DNA of 64,000 bases from Phoronis australis (lineage: Eukaryota > Phoronida > Phoronidae). Each line of letters opens with the position of its first letter. The stretch's first letter is position 1. Shown here piece after piece: positions 48,401-56,550 of the stretch. The notes under the pieces are model-generated. The model was not told the DNA's origin, ran no database searches, and saw only the letters and a list, made by a program, of their open reading frames with translations. The translations under genes and the position numbers were made by a program. The stretch lies in assembly GCA_002633005.1 (NCBI GenBank), contig NMRA01000236.1, positions 494,861-558,860 of the forward strand. The letters run 5' to 3'.

Positions 48401-50299
48401 ACCAGTTTCATTGTGTTTCAGCACCTCAACGAGCACGCGGCTTCCAAATTTGAGAATGGAAAAGAGGTGGGTGAGACCCTGTCCATGATGTCAGAGGTCG
48501 TCTTACCCTGTCTAGTACAGCTGATCAAGTCTGGATCACCGGAAGACGAGAGCACTGTTGATGAAATCCGTCAGAAGTGGTGTTCCTTCCTGGCTCAGGA
48601 TTTACAGAGTGAGCACTGGCCCCTGTAAAGGGAATGTTACTTTCTCTGTTGGTGCTTTGTGTCATTTTGGTATTTTCAGTTAACAAATTAAAGTTAACAA
48701 ATTTCAAGCCATAAGTGTGATACAACACTGTGTGGCGGTCTGGCTGAGTTGCTGTTGTACTCGTTTTGCTTTTTTCTGGCATTATTGCTCATTGCCGAAG
48801 GCAAGTTGTGAAAAAAGCAATGGGGCATAATGTGTTGATTGCCTGCCTCCTGTTCAAGGTCGAATGCCACTGAACCCCACTGTCAAACCCTCAGCTCGGT
48901 ATTAGTTTGAATGTGTATTCGTCTGAATGTGTTATTTGTATATGTTTGATAAATGAAATATGGATTCAGTTGTTTAGTGCAATTGGCCCGGCTGAGCTGT
49001 CAGGGTACTTCTGATGCAACATGCTTCAGACTGCCTGCAGTTAGACTAATTTTCATGTGTCAGACATTTCGATCATTGAGCACAGCTGTCAGAACGGAAG
49101 AGCAAGGGAACACAGGTTGAGCACACCCACTGGTGTTTTTCAAACTGCCGGGCTATGCAATGCATCTCCTGTTTTGGTTTAGATAAAATAGACCAAGCAG
49201 TTTCAAAATTTTGCTCATGTAATTTTGTAAAGCAAACCAAAGTGATTAAAGAGTAACACTTGATTTCTCTTAAATGTTATGGAGGCCATTATCAACAAGG
49301 TTGACTGTGCATTCAGCTGAACATCTGCAAAACTACAGAATTTTAATCATTTAGACAAGAAATGTATATTTTAAAAATGTCTCAAAGCTTATTATGTTAC
49401 TTGATTTTTGACTTTGTACCTGCCTGTCATTGATTGAGTCATCTGTCTTTTTAGTAACGTTTAGGTAGACAAAAGTAATCAGACAAAATATCGTTTTCCC
49501 TGTATGATGGATAATTCTATTAACCCAAGCATTTCTTGTAGCAACTGTTAGCATGGCAAAATTTTTATTGTAAAGTGCCTTCACCTCTTTGCTAACTTTC
49601 CTGCAAATCTCCCTTCATTCTCGGTCATGAGGGAAAACTGCCCTGACGATGAATTTGGCCTCCGCTCAGCTATCATGATAGGGAATTCAAGGTCATTTTG
49701 TCTGAATACTTTTGGCTTGTACACTACATGTAGTGCGTTGGTCGTACACTACATGTAGTGCGTTGGTTGTACACTATATGTAGTGCGTTGGTTGTACACT
49801 ACATGTAGTGCGTTGGTTGTACACTACATGTAGTGCGTTGGTCGTACAATACATGTAGTGCGTTGGTTGTACACTACATGTAGTGCGTTGGTTGTACACT
49901 ACATGTAGTGCGTTGGTTGTACACTACATGTAGTGCGTTGGTTGTACACTACATGTAGTGCGTTGGTCATAGCCAGTGAACATAGGATGTGAATGTGATC
50001 CTTACAAGTCTGAGTCTACCAAATCGAGTATGTTTTGTATTATGAAGGAACCTTTAGGATGACCCACTGTGTTTTGTAATAATAATATTAATGGCAATAA
50101 TAACAATAATTTTGCAGGTGTTCAACAGGAGAAGCTGCAGGACTTCCTGTCCAAACTGCTGGATATTCCGAGTGACGTGCGCATCAAAATGCCAGCTGTT
50201 CAGAATCTACCAGAGCCGGCGAACATGCCAGAGACTTATAAGATAAGGCTTGCCCTGGCCAACGAGCATGGTTATGAGGTTGAACGTCTCGAGAGTTAA
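27450..50299 (+). CDS. USP28: Ubiquitin carboxyl-terminal hydrolase, USP25/USP28 family (C-terminal 901 aa in 18 exons)
   Basis: Exons: 27450-27530, 29543-29692, 30227-30348, 30832-30935, 32069-32214, 32429-32556, 33501-33728, 35908-36140, 37022-37092, 37780-38011, 38684-38890, 39559-39704, 42998-43194, 44148-44235, 44481-44560, 47979-48102, 48422-48608, 50118-50299. All junctions are GT-AG and in phase; TAA ends at 50299. The enzyme is a cysteine protease that removes ubiquitin from proteins. The order matches USP25/28: SLFHIPSFR after the expected Cys box, [20 protein letters not shown], coiled insertion ([15 protein letters not shown]), LKDCLQRWR, the His box ([17 protein letters not shown]) and WLKYNDISV, then the family's long C-terminal helical domain ([19 protein letters not shown]). 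With about 170 missing N-terminal residues the total would be close to the usual 1,050-1,080. One gene appears to stand for vertebrate USP25 and USP28, so the symbol is family level. A second copy of exons 14-15 at 46455-46858 is treated as an assembly duplicate. Confidence 0.9.
28254..28450. repeat. MITE-like element, GGTAAAATCTC family, in a USP intron
   Basis: It starts GGTAAAATCTCGCAAATTTC and ends CTAGTGATATTGTACCG. Interior TTTCACTTGTCC and GAGTCCCAAA blocks fit the family (8207, 20283, 20836). A related decayed copy may lie at 10440-10575 and another at about 22900-23010. Confidence 0.55.
31091..31176. repeat. 43-bp tandem duplication
   Basis: A unit beginning GAACAGAATACCATAACATG occurs twice with three or four differences. 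It lies in a USP intron. Confidence 0.85.
32605..32875. repeat. Tc1/mariner-like MITE (copy 1)
   Basis: The left end TAGCCAAAAGTATTCGGACA and the inner block (AAATGACCTTGCATTCC) match, in inverted orientation, the right half of the element at 49455-49725. The right end is degraded (TTTTGTCTGATAAATGC). The AAAAGTATTCGGACA terminus resembles that of Tc1-like elements. Confidence 0.55.
35114..35432 (+). pseudogene. Perfect 169-bp copy of USP exon 11 flanked by 78-bp direct repeats
   Basis: Bases 35189-35357 equal 38717-38885 without a mismatch and stop short of both exon edges. The copy is flanked by two identical 78-bp direct repeats, 35114-35191 and 35355-35432. Left and right joins share 3 bases (GCA and AGC) between flank and source. 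The frame is open, but there is no strong acceptor directly before the copy and a stop follows in the right flank, so it is probably not spliced into the mRNA. Confidence 0.9.
35575..35713. repeat. Degenerate 16-17-bp tandem repeat, about 8 copies
   Basis: The unit is TTTTTACTAGTGATCA with variations (ACTGGCGATCG, ACTTGCGATTC, ACTAGAGATCA). It lies near the right end of the putative transposon at 33980-35843. Confidence 0.8.
37780..38011 (+). CDS. USP28: USP exon 10: catalytic His box
   Basis: The exon begins after TGTTGCCAG with [20 protein letters not shown]. The catalytic His is the His of SGHYWSYI (37834-37836), and the third catalytic position is in KYNDISV a few residues on. It ends ...[14 protein letters not shown], the last strand of the USP fold. 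The donor is AGTA|GTGAGT, chosen by phase (1) to fit exon 11; the frame would otherwise reach a TAG two codons later. Confidence 0.93.
38684..38890 (+). CDS. USP28: USP exon 11, source of the copied exon segment
   Basis: It follows GTAGTACCAG and ends CTCAGG|GTAACC. It codes for the start of the C-terminal helical domain ([20 protein letters not shown], then [12 protein letters not shown]), equivalent to the helix after the USP catalytic domain in USP25/28. Bases 38717-38885 are present a second time, without any mismatch, at 35189-35357. Confidence 0.88.
39735..40365. repeat. Tandem array of 40-50-bp units with acceptor-like motifs, about 14 copies
   Basis: The unit is roughly CCATTCTGCTATAGACTGT, then GTTCATTTCAGTATACATAC, then ATGCA, with frequent small deletions. 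Most units contain TTCATTTCAG, which looks like a 3' splice site. The array starts about 30 bases after the donor of USP exon 12. One more TTCATTTCAG lies alone at about 40757-40767. Confidence 0.92.
40749..41340 (+). other. Two unexplained open stretches in a USP intron
   Basis: From about 40768 an 81-codon frame (including [20 protein letters not shown] and [14 protein letters not shown]) ends in TAA at 41010-41012. At 41098 a TTTTTAACAG acceptor-like site is followed by 60 codons ([20 protein letters not shown] ...) to a stop near 41290. Both are bracketed by similar AACAATGTTCAATGT sequences (about 40727 and 41303). USP exons 12 and 13 join in phase without them. They could be a decayed retro- or transposon-derived gene, an alternative exon, or chance. 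Confidence 0.25.
41395..43890. repeat. Scattered diverged units of the 445-bp repeat family
   Basis: Units at about 41395-41560, 42480-42780 and 43490-43890 carry the CTCCAAAACCC / TTCATGAAATTT / CGCCNCCTAGTGGC segments of the array at 18300-19390. They surround USP exon 13 (42998-43194). Confidence 0.5.
41570..42450. repeat. Dispersed repeat, TTTATCCAGGATTT family (copy 2)
   Basis: It matches 17236-17700 over the TATCCAGGATTTCGAAAA and CCAATATTCCAGGGCG blocks. Downstream similarity is patchy. Confidence 0.5.
43209..44785 (+). repeat. 1.57-kb block, copy 1 (holds USP exons 14 and 15)
   Basis: This block and 45519-47086 align end to end at roughly 97 percent identity by eye. They differ by point changes and small indels. 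After 44785 the two copies diverge: copy 1 runs through 730 bp of unrelated sequence to a single N at 45518, and copy 2 continues toward USP exon 16. Confidence 0.92.
45518..45518. other. Single N: contig join
   Basis: One undetermined base stands exactly where a near-identical second copy of 43209-44785 begins. This is the pattern of two contigs joined without overlap resolution. Confidence 0.85.
45519..47086 (+). repeat. 1.57-kb block, copy 2 (holds duplicate USP exons 14 and 15)
   Basis: The exon copies are 46455-46542 and 46779-46858, with intact GT-AG sites. They differ from copy 1 by Val to Ile and Arg to His. The pair is 168 nt with equal phase at both ends, so including both copies would keep the frame and repeat 56 residues. 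Confidence 0.9.
47421..47692 (+). pseudogene. Globin-like last exon, solitary, in a USP intron
   Basis: After TCAGTTGCAG an open frame of about 90 codons runs to TAG (47690-47692). The segment [19 protein letters not shown] followed by EMKFTM aligns without a gap to the end of the G helix and the H helix of animal globins: LG..FT....AW...Y..I...M, with the Trp and the final Met in register. A preceding [16 protein letters not shown] fits a G helix with a few extra residues. The 47 residues after it are Cys-containing and unfamiliar. The exons for the B to F helices with the haem-binding His were not found nearby. It is probably an exon fragment or a remnant of a nested gene; an alternative is a chance frame. 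Confidence 0.38.
49455..49725. repeat. Tc1/mariner-like MITE (copy 2)
   Basis: The left end GTAGACAAAAGTAATCAGAC and the right end GTCTGAATACTTTTGGCTTG are imperfect inverted repeats. The right half is an inverted copy of 32610-32720. The 25-bp palindromic array begins at its right edge. Confidence 0.6.
49719..49968. repeat. 25-bp tandem repeat, 10 copies, each with a 12-bp palindrome
   Basis: The unit is GTACACTACATGTAGTGCGT plus TGGTT. It has ten exact-length copies over 250 bp with only four or five substitutions. ACTACATGTAGT inside the unit is a perfect palindrome. It lies in the last USP intron. Confidence 0.97.
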
Positions 50300-50395
50300 C
50301 ACTGGGCATCAACTTAAGTGGCATCAGGAGTTGTTTTGTAGAATTTTGATCTAAGTATTAAAGCTGCTGAGTATGGTAAAGTTTCCTCAAATTCG

Positions 50396-50401
50396 AATAA
50401 A
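50396..50401 (+). terminator. Polyadenylation signal of the USP gene
   Basis: AATAAA lies 97 bases after the TAA stop at 50299. A second AATAAA at 50549-50554 could serve a longer 3' UTR. Confidence 0.6.
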
Positions 50402-50599
50402 AGTAATAGGAATAATTGCAAGAATTGATTTTTTTCAAATGTTCACTGTATTGCTAAAAAAGTCCTAAATTTCGTCATATTAGTTGATGGCACCTGTAGT
50501 ATATAAGTGAAATTCTCTTCTTGTTTACTCTTGTTGAAAAACTGATGAAATAAAATTTTACTGTTACGCCATGTCTATCTTGAAGATTCTTTACCATAC

Positions 50600-53500
50600 G
50601 TGCTTTCTGTTAAAAAGTATTAATTTTTGCTTTAGGCTCTTTACTGTACCATTATACAGTTGGTCTTGACCTATTTCTACACAGATTGGAAGTAATTTCA
50701 GCGCTTGGGAAAAAGTCCATCAGATCATTATTGCTGGATGCTGGAAAGCATGCTCTATAGGTCACGTTGATAGGTTTTGTATCATTTTACACTCCCAAAG
50801 ACCATGTTTGGTACCATAATTAACCCAGAGTGCAAGTTCCTAGCAGCTGTAGGTTTTGTGTGTGTAATTAGGGAGACAATTGGCTTCTTTATTCATTGGT
50901 GCGCTTGCACTGTTGTATCTTATCAGAGATGAGGCTATAATTGTGATTCAAAAGGAACTATTAATGTTAAGGTGTCGCATATAATATTTGAATTTTAATT
51001 CAGCTCCAGGATTGGAGTGAGTAAATGACCGAATGAATATTAAAATGTCTAAAGTTAGCTCCATCTGTTGGGTGTATGTTAAGTACAGCTCTGTTAAGTA
51101 ATAGTCTTCCTGTGTTACCAACTATGAAATTTCTTTAATAACCCTTAGTTCTATTACACTATGTGTTTTCAAAATCATTGATGATCAAAGAATCCACTTG
51201 AGAGCATTTTTTTCTCAAAATTCGTGATTTTTCATAGAGATTCATTATGTATTTTCTACAAACAAGAATTTTTGTATGAAATCCACAAACTCTGTTTCTT
51301 TACTATATTTGCCACAAACGTATCCCTGGGATATTTGTTTAAAGTCGTTTATCCCTAGGGCTTAAGGAATATTGGTGTCTTCATTTTTAACTGCGCAGTT
51401 CTCGGTCTTAAAAGAAAATCGCAGGCACACTTGTGTAGGTAACAGAATAAAGAAACAGAATTCCAGTTTCATGCAGAAAAAATCGTGTTTGTGGAAATAT
51501 GTCTGTTCAGGTTTGCACCGAAGTTCAGTTGTTCAATCGGCCCGTAATTTTCTAAAAATTTTAAGCACCCGTCTTCAGTTGTGCTCTGCTTAAAACTCAT
51601 CCACAATCAAAATAATGTCATCATTTACCTGTTTTGTGGCTGTGTTGCTACAGCTCAAAGACAATTAGAAGTGGGTTTTGTCACCTGAAAGTGTTGGCCA
51701 AAAATGTGCGTATTATGTTTTTATTGACATTTGAGGACAATGTGTAGCTTTGCAAGTCAAGTGCTCAAGTCTGTTTTATGTTCATTTTTGTACTGTTTAT
51801 TATTTTTATTAATTTATTTTTTATTTATTGTCTCCTGTTTCACTTGGGATCTTCTGTTTTTGTGCACTTTCATTAAGTACCCTGCTTATATACACGTCGC
51901 CATTGAAGACAAAACGGTCTAGGCAACGACTGCCATGAGAAATATACCATAAAAAGATTTCACTTGAGCTTCTGTCACTTGGGATTGAAAGCTTGAGGCC
52001 CCTCGTGGATCTGCCATTGTTAACACAGAAATGTAATTATAATAAATCCTGTTGTCATCACATCCAGTTCCTTTTAGATTTAAAAATCTTTTGGTGAAAA
52101 TTCACCAACCTCGAGCCTGTTTACATTCGACACATCATTTTGGTTGGTCGTTTTAGGTGCTGCAGTGTTTTTAAAAATGAGCGCTTGGATGTTACAGTCA
52201 TGAAGGGCACTTGCATATTTCGTGGCAGATGTCACTGGTACAGTCATGTACGCACCTGCATATTTCCTGGCAGGTGTCAGTGATACACTTGGTGGGCACT
52301 TGCATATTTCCTGGCAGATGTCAGATTTTGAAACAAGTGCACTTCTTGAGTGCACCCGATAGGGATGCCCGTTTGCTTTAATGCCTGAAGTTTGCCAAAA
52401 AAATGACCGATTGAAGAGATGTGCCAATGTAAATAGGCTAGAGGTTAGGTGTAAATATACAAAGAGATTTTAGGCCCAATATTGCATAACCTCAAAGCAG
52501 ATTTAAGAAATAAGTGTCCTACTATGTTGACGTAATATTCTCATGGTGCTCAATGCTGTGCTCTGGCTATGTTAAGACTGTCTAGCTGAACTTTGTCTAG
52601 GGTTGTGTTTGAAGGCAGTATCAAGAATAGATGAACAATTTTCTCTGCTTATGTACAAAGTTCTTGTCACCGTTAACATTTTCAGTGGTCATTAGTGAAG
52701 AATGGCTTTGGAGTGCTGGGATAGTGCTGATTTATGTTTGGGAGATAAGAAATTTAAGAATACTGTCCCGAAATATAGAATCTTGCAGAGCCAGTCCTAA
52801 CCTTGTGAGAGCTATGAGGTAGACTTGACTGATCTCTTTTGCTGTCAACTGCATTTGTGTCATAGTCTTAAGAGACCTGGTCCTTGCAAATCGTAAAGAC
52901 CTACTAATTTCATTGGGCAATTTTGGCTTGGAATTGTGTTAGTGACTGGGGAAGACAGGTTGACTAAGGCTTTATGCCCATCTAGGTTACCTTCTTGTGT
53001 CGATACCTTTGAAGTGTTTTTTCAATGATCAAATTGTGCTGCTGACAATGAATAGTTTGACTTCTGTTTTAAAACTTATTTCCAGTGGGTGGCGCCAAAC
53101 AGAGGGTAGTTAACATTCAGAAATTGTATCGGGATGTTTCATCTTATTGATTATGTTTTTGTTTTTCAGAAGACCAAGAACTTCGTACTGTATGAACTTA
53201 GGTTGTATTTTATTTTGTAGTGTGATATAAATAAACACCATGTAATTAAATGAAAGCGTCATCAGTGTGAGATAACTAGGTCTTCTTACGTGTTTCATTT
53301 ATTAAATACAAAACATAAAAGATGAAAAATAAATGGAGTTCAGACATAAGATATTAAGTATTAAATTACACATTCTTACAGAGTACATTATCTCGATTTC
53401 AAGTACATTTTAGCCAAGTTTGGAATTCATGTATTGCAGTTGTCACAAGATTGCTTTGTCACTAAACAGCCAATAGGTGGCACAACTTGCATGTGTCATT

Positions 53501-54500
53501 TCTTCTATCACATTACTGCTGGACTCCTTAGCCTTGCTCAATAACTTGGTCGAAACTAAACACTTGTGAAAACAATGTAAGTAATTTGATTACATAGGCT
53601 GAGTGTAATCGTGAATTTCGCTTTTTGACTGGGCAGCCTGAACTTATTCGTAATGTGTTCACAGTTCAAGCTGACTTGTTTCTTAGTGCATGTGATCCCC
53701 GCTTTATAAACATTGTCAAAATAAAAAGAATACTACAGATATCATTTTGAGCAAAACCAATCGGTCTCAGAATCGTCAAATGACGGGAGTCGCTAATATC
53801 CGTTGCTTGGAGAAAAGCACGCTTGGAGTGCGCAATTCGTCTTGTTCAAGTTCACTCAGCAGCCGAGATTTGAAAACCCTGCGTGGATGATGTTGTATTC
53901 TTGTGGTGAAGAGATGGGAGTATTTATGGGTGATTTTCTCAGTTTGGGGTCCATGTATGCTGCCCTCTGGGTGGTCTCCCAGCTGTTGCTAATTTGTTTG
54001 GTCTTTGGTAGATCAAGTTCGGGTTGATGAGACTTGAATGCCCGTGGGTGACGTTCTGAAAAATAAAATTAGCTCGCATTGGAGTGTAACAATAGCAGAG
54101 ATAAAATTAATACGATTTAGATGATGGTGGTGCCGCATGGCAATAATGAATCGCATGCATCACTATTGCACTGTAATATTGGAGATTTAAAGGGGCTTTA
54201 TCATAATTAGAGACTGACAAATGCTATTCTGAGATTTTTGTTGAATGGACTTTTTGAAAGGATTTGCTTTGACCAAACGATTAATCAACAAAGTTCGTTT
54301 TTTGTGATTTCAATACAAATCGGTCGTTTAGTCTGCGAGGCATTCGTTGAAATCCAGGCCAATGTCTTTACCATTTGAATATGCATAATACACTCAGTAC
54401 TATTTAAATTACCTTTCCCCCGAGAATGTTCTTTTAAATGATAGCAGTAAGCCCAACACTTTGAAATATAACTGCAACACTAATAGAACTCTCACAAATA
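50600..54500. other. Intergenic region between USP and the CFAP68-like gene
   Basis: No supported gene. A three-fold imperfect repeat of about 50 bp with GCACTTGCATATTTCCTGGC lies at about 52190-52325. The remainder is AT-rich with short chance frames, including one of 75 codons at 53803-54027 that has no domain or splice context. Confidence 0.6.
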
Positions 54501-54523
54501 ACTTCTCTTTTTATAAGCATTTA

Positions 54524-56021
54524 CTATTTCTGATAGGTCGACTTGGTTTTGTACTGTGACGTTACTAACGGGCGGGGGATAACCTCAACGTCGGTATCAA
54601 ATAAGGAACTGCTAACCCAATCTTTGTCAGCATCCGTTACAAGCCACCAATTAGAGAATATACAAAACAAAAACGTGAAGTAAATCAAAGCAGGTATAAA
54701 TTCTAGGTACATAGTTTACGGCATGGCGAGTCTGAAGTCTACGCCAAAACACTATGCCACAGGGTAACGAGGCTCTTTTCCAATCGATTTGTTTGTCCGG
54801 TGTTAAATTGTCGGCACTTAAATTAAAAACTGCATTGTTGCTCCATTTATAAAACGCAGTTTATTTACCTTTTAAGTTAATTAATTCTTCGGGTACTTTA
54901 AACGGAGGGTCTGTGTTGTAGCTAGCACCTTGTGTCGTCTCGTAGTAATGGCCGTACTGTAAACAAATACATGTACATAATTTGACGTTCAATACCGCTT
55001 TATGTCAGCGGTGTGCGTTCATGTGGCTCCATGCGCCAATTAACAGCGGCAGGACAGGTTATGAGAGAGTGTTTCACGTAATTAAAAGTACTAAAAATGG
55101 ATTAAACGCACAAATTAAGTAGTCCAGTTTAAAACATGTTGTTTGCTTGCACTTAATTTGTGAAGCGTTGAGCGCGGCCGGATTGAGGAGTATCCGGACT
55201 CGGTTGTTCAGGGGAAGTGTAGGAGATAGCGTTGCCCCAAATTGTCAGCCCCCGCGCGATTGCCTCCAATTTTGTCTCCCTCCAGGTCGCATACCTCCTA
55301 GCGCGCCCTGGCTTCCTCACTTGCATGCGCTTAAATGTGTTATCACAAAAGTTCCCGTGTTCCAAATTTTAATGATCATGTAGTTGTTTTTACAAACTAC
55401 AGATATTGGTAAAACATTTCAGTTGTCGTTTTGAAATATTGCACTGAAATTCCAGCAACATGTTGTGATAACGAACTGATAGACAACTATAGAACTAGTA
55501 TTTTCACAATCGATGTGTTGCTGTTTGGCAGACGAGTCATGCAGATCGATTTTATGGTGAATGTCATCTTTCATAACTTACGTTACGTCGCCGTGGACAT
55601 ATTTTTGTCAGCTAGACTAGGATGCATGCCGTCCCAGATCTTAGTTGTTGAGCAAGATAACTTAAGTAGTTACTCGCGGTTCTCGGGAGCCCGGCCGTCA
55701 GTCGCATACCATATGATTAAGTTCAGAACTTCGTAGAATTTTTTTATTTTCAATTGAAAAATTTCAAAACAGTTTAGATACCAATTTGTGATCTTTTTCC
55801 AATTGAACACTTACCTGTGACGGAAGACGTTTTGCTTTCTTCTGCTCTTCGATGTCAAACCTATTTTCGCTCCAGTTTCCTATTAAAGTTTTATTGGAGT
55901 AACAGTCCTCTTGTGTTGTACATCTCCAACCGTACTGTGTAAATTTTAATTCCTCGTGTCCGTGGGTCCACACTTCACCTAACCCGGATGCTCTAACGAG
56001 CGATTCGAAGGGTACTGCCAT
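54524..56021 (-). CDS. CFAP68: CFAP68 / C11orf1-like ciliary protein (3 exons, 130 aa)
   Basis: Exons 56021-55815, 54956-54869 and 54621-54524 join in phase. The ATG at 56021 is the first in frame. Residues 15-53 (GEVWTHGHEELKFTQYGWRC, then YSNKTLIGNWSENRFD) and the start of exon 2 (YGHYYETTQGASYNTDPPF) match my memory of the C11orf1/CFAP68 family: WTHG, QYGWRCT, NKTLIGNW.E.RFD, LPSQ.GHY.ETT..SYN. The last residues (SQYKTKSTYQK) fit the family's short YK..KSTY ending. CFAP68 is a microtubule inner protein of motile-cilium doublets in vertebrates, usually about 150 residues. The third exon is the weakest part: its acceptor (TGACAAAG|AT) was picked by phase and has a poor pyrimidine tract. The gene stands head to head with AMZ2, 530 bp apart. 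Confidence 0.78.
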
Positions 56022-56550
56022 AATTCTGTCAAAAATCAACGCTAGCTAACCGCCTTTGCACAACCGACTGGGCTATTGAACTAACTGGCAACAGCATTTC
56101 AATCAATAGCCTCGCACCTGATGTTTGCTTACCTTGTTGCTCAGGAGATGACCCTTGACCTTTATGTCTTAACTGTTATACTTTTATGCATAAATTGTTT
56201 AAAAATATCTATCTATCCATTAGAAATATTTGGGATTAGTACATTTTACAAAAATACTTATTTCTGTGCTTTAAACCATTGAATTACGGATTTACGGTAG
56301 ACATATTATACGCTTTGGTGCTGTTGATGTTCTTTTGTTGAATGCAACGCTACTTACAGCCTACCCTCTGACACAGCGCTACCTATCGTTTAGCACTGTG
56401 ATAGAGTGTACTTACAGCCATTTATTATCTCAACTTCCGCTTCCGTGTTACAATCAAAAGCATGAAGTGAAGGTGATCTCCAGTATGCAGCATGCAGAAT
56501 GCAGTAATTAATTTAAGTATCGAAACGTCTGCTTGACAATCATTGAGACG
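56022..56550. promoter_or_regulatory. Shared intergenic region of CFAP68-like and AMZ2 genes
   Basis: The two divergent ATGs are 530 bp apart, so 5' UTRs and promoters of both genes must lie here unless further upstream exons exist. I see no clear TATA box on either side. A bidirectional promoter is inferred from the arrangement. Confidence 0.5.

Noticed and set aside
53803-54027. 75-codon frame downstream of the CFAP68-like gene
   Set aside because: No recognised domain, no splice sites in phase and no promoter; length is within chance for this base composition.
55147-55736. Open frames on both strands in a GC-richer patch
   Set aside because: They lie within intron 1 of the CFAP68-like gene, overlap each other on both strands, and show no homology I can name.
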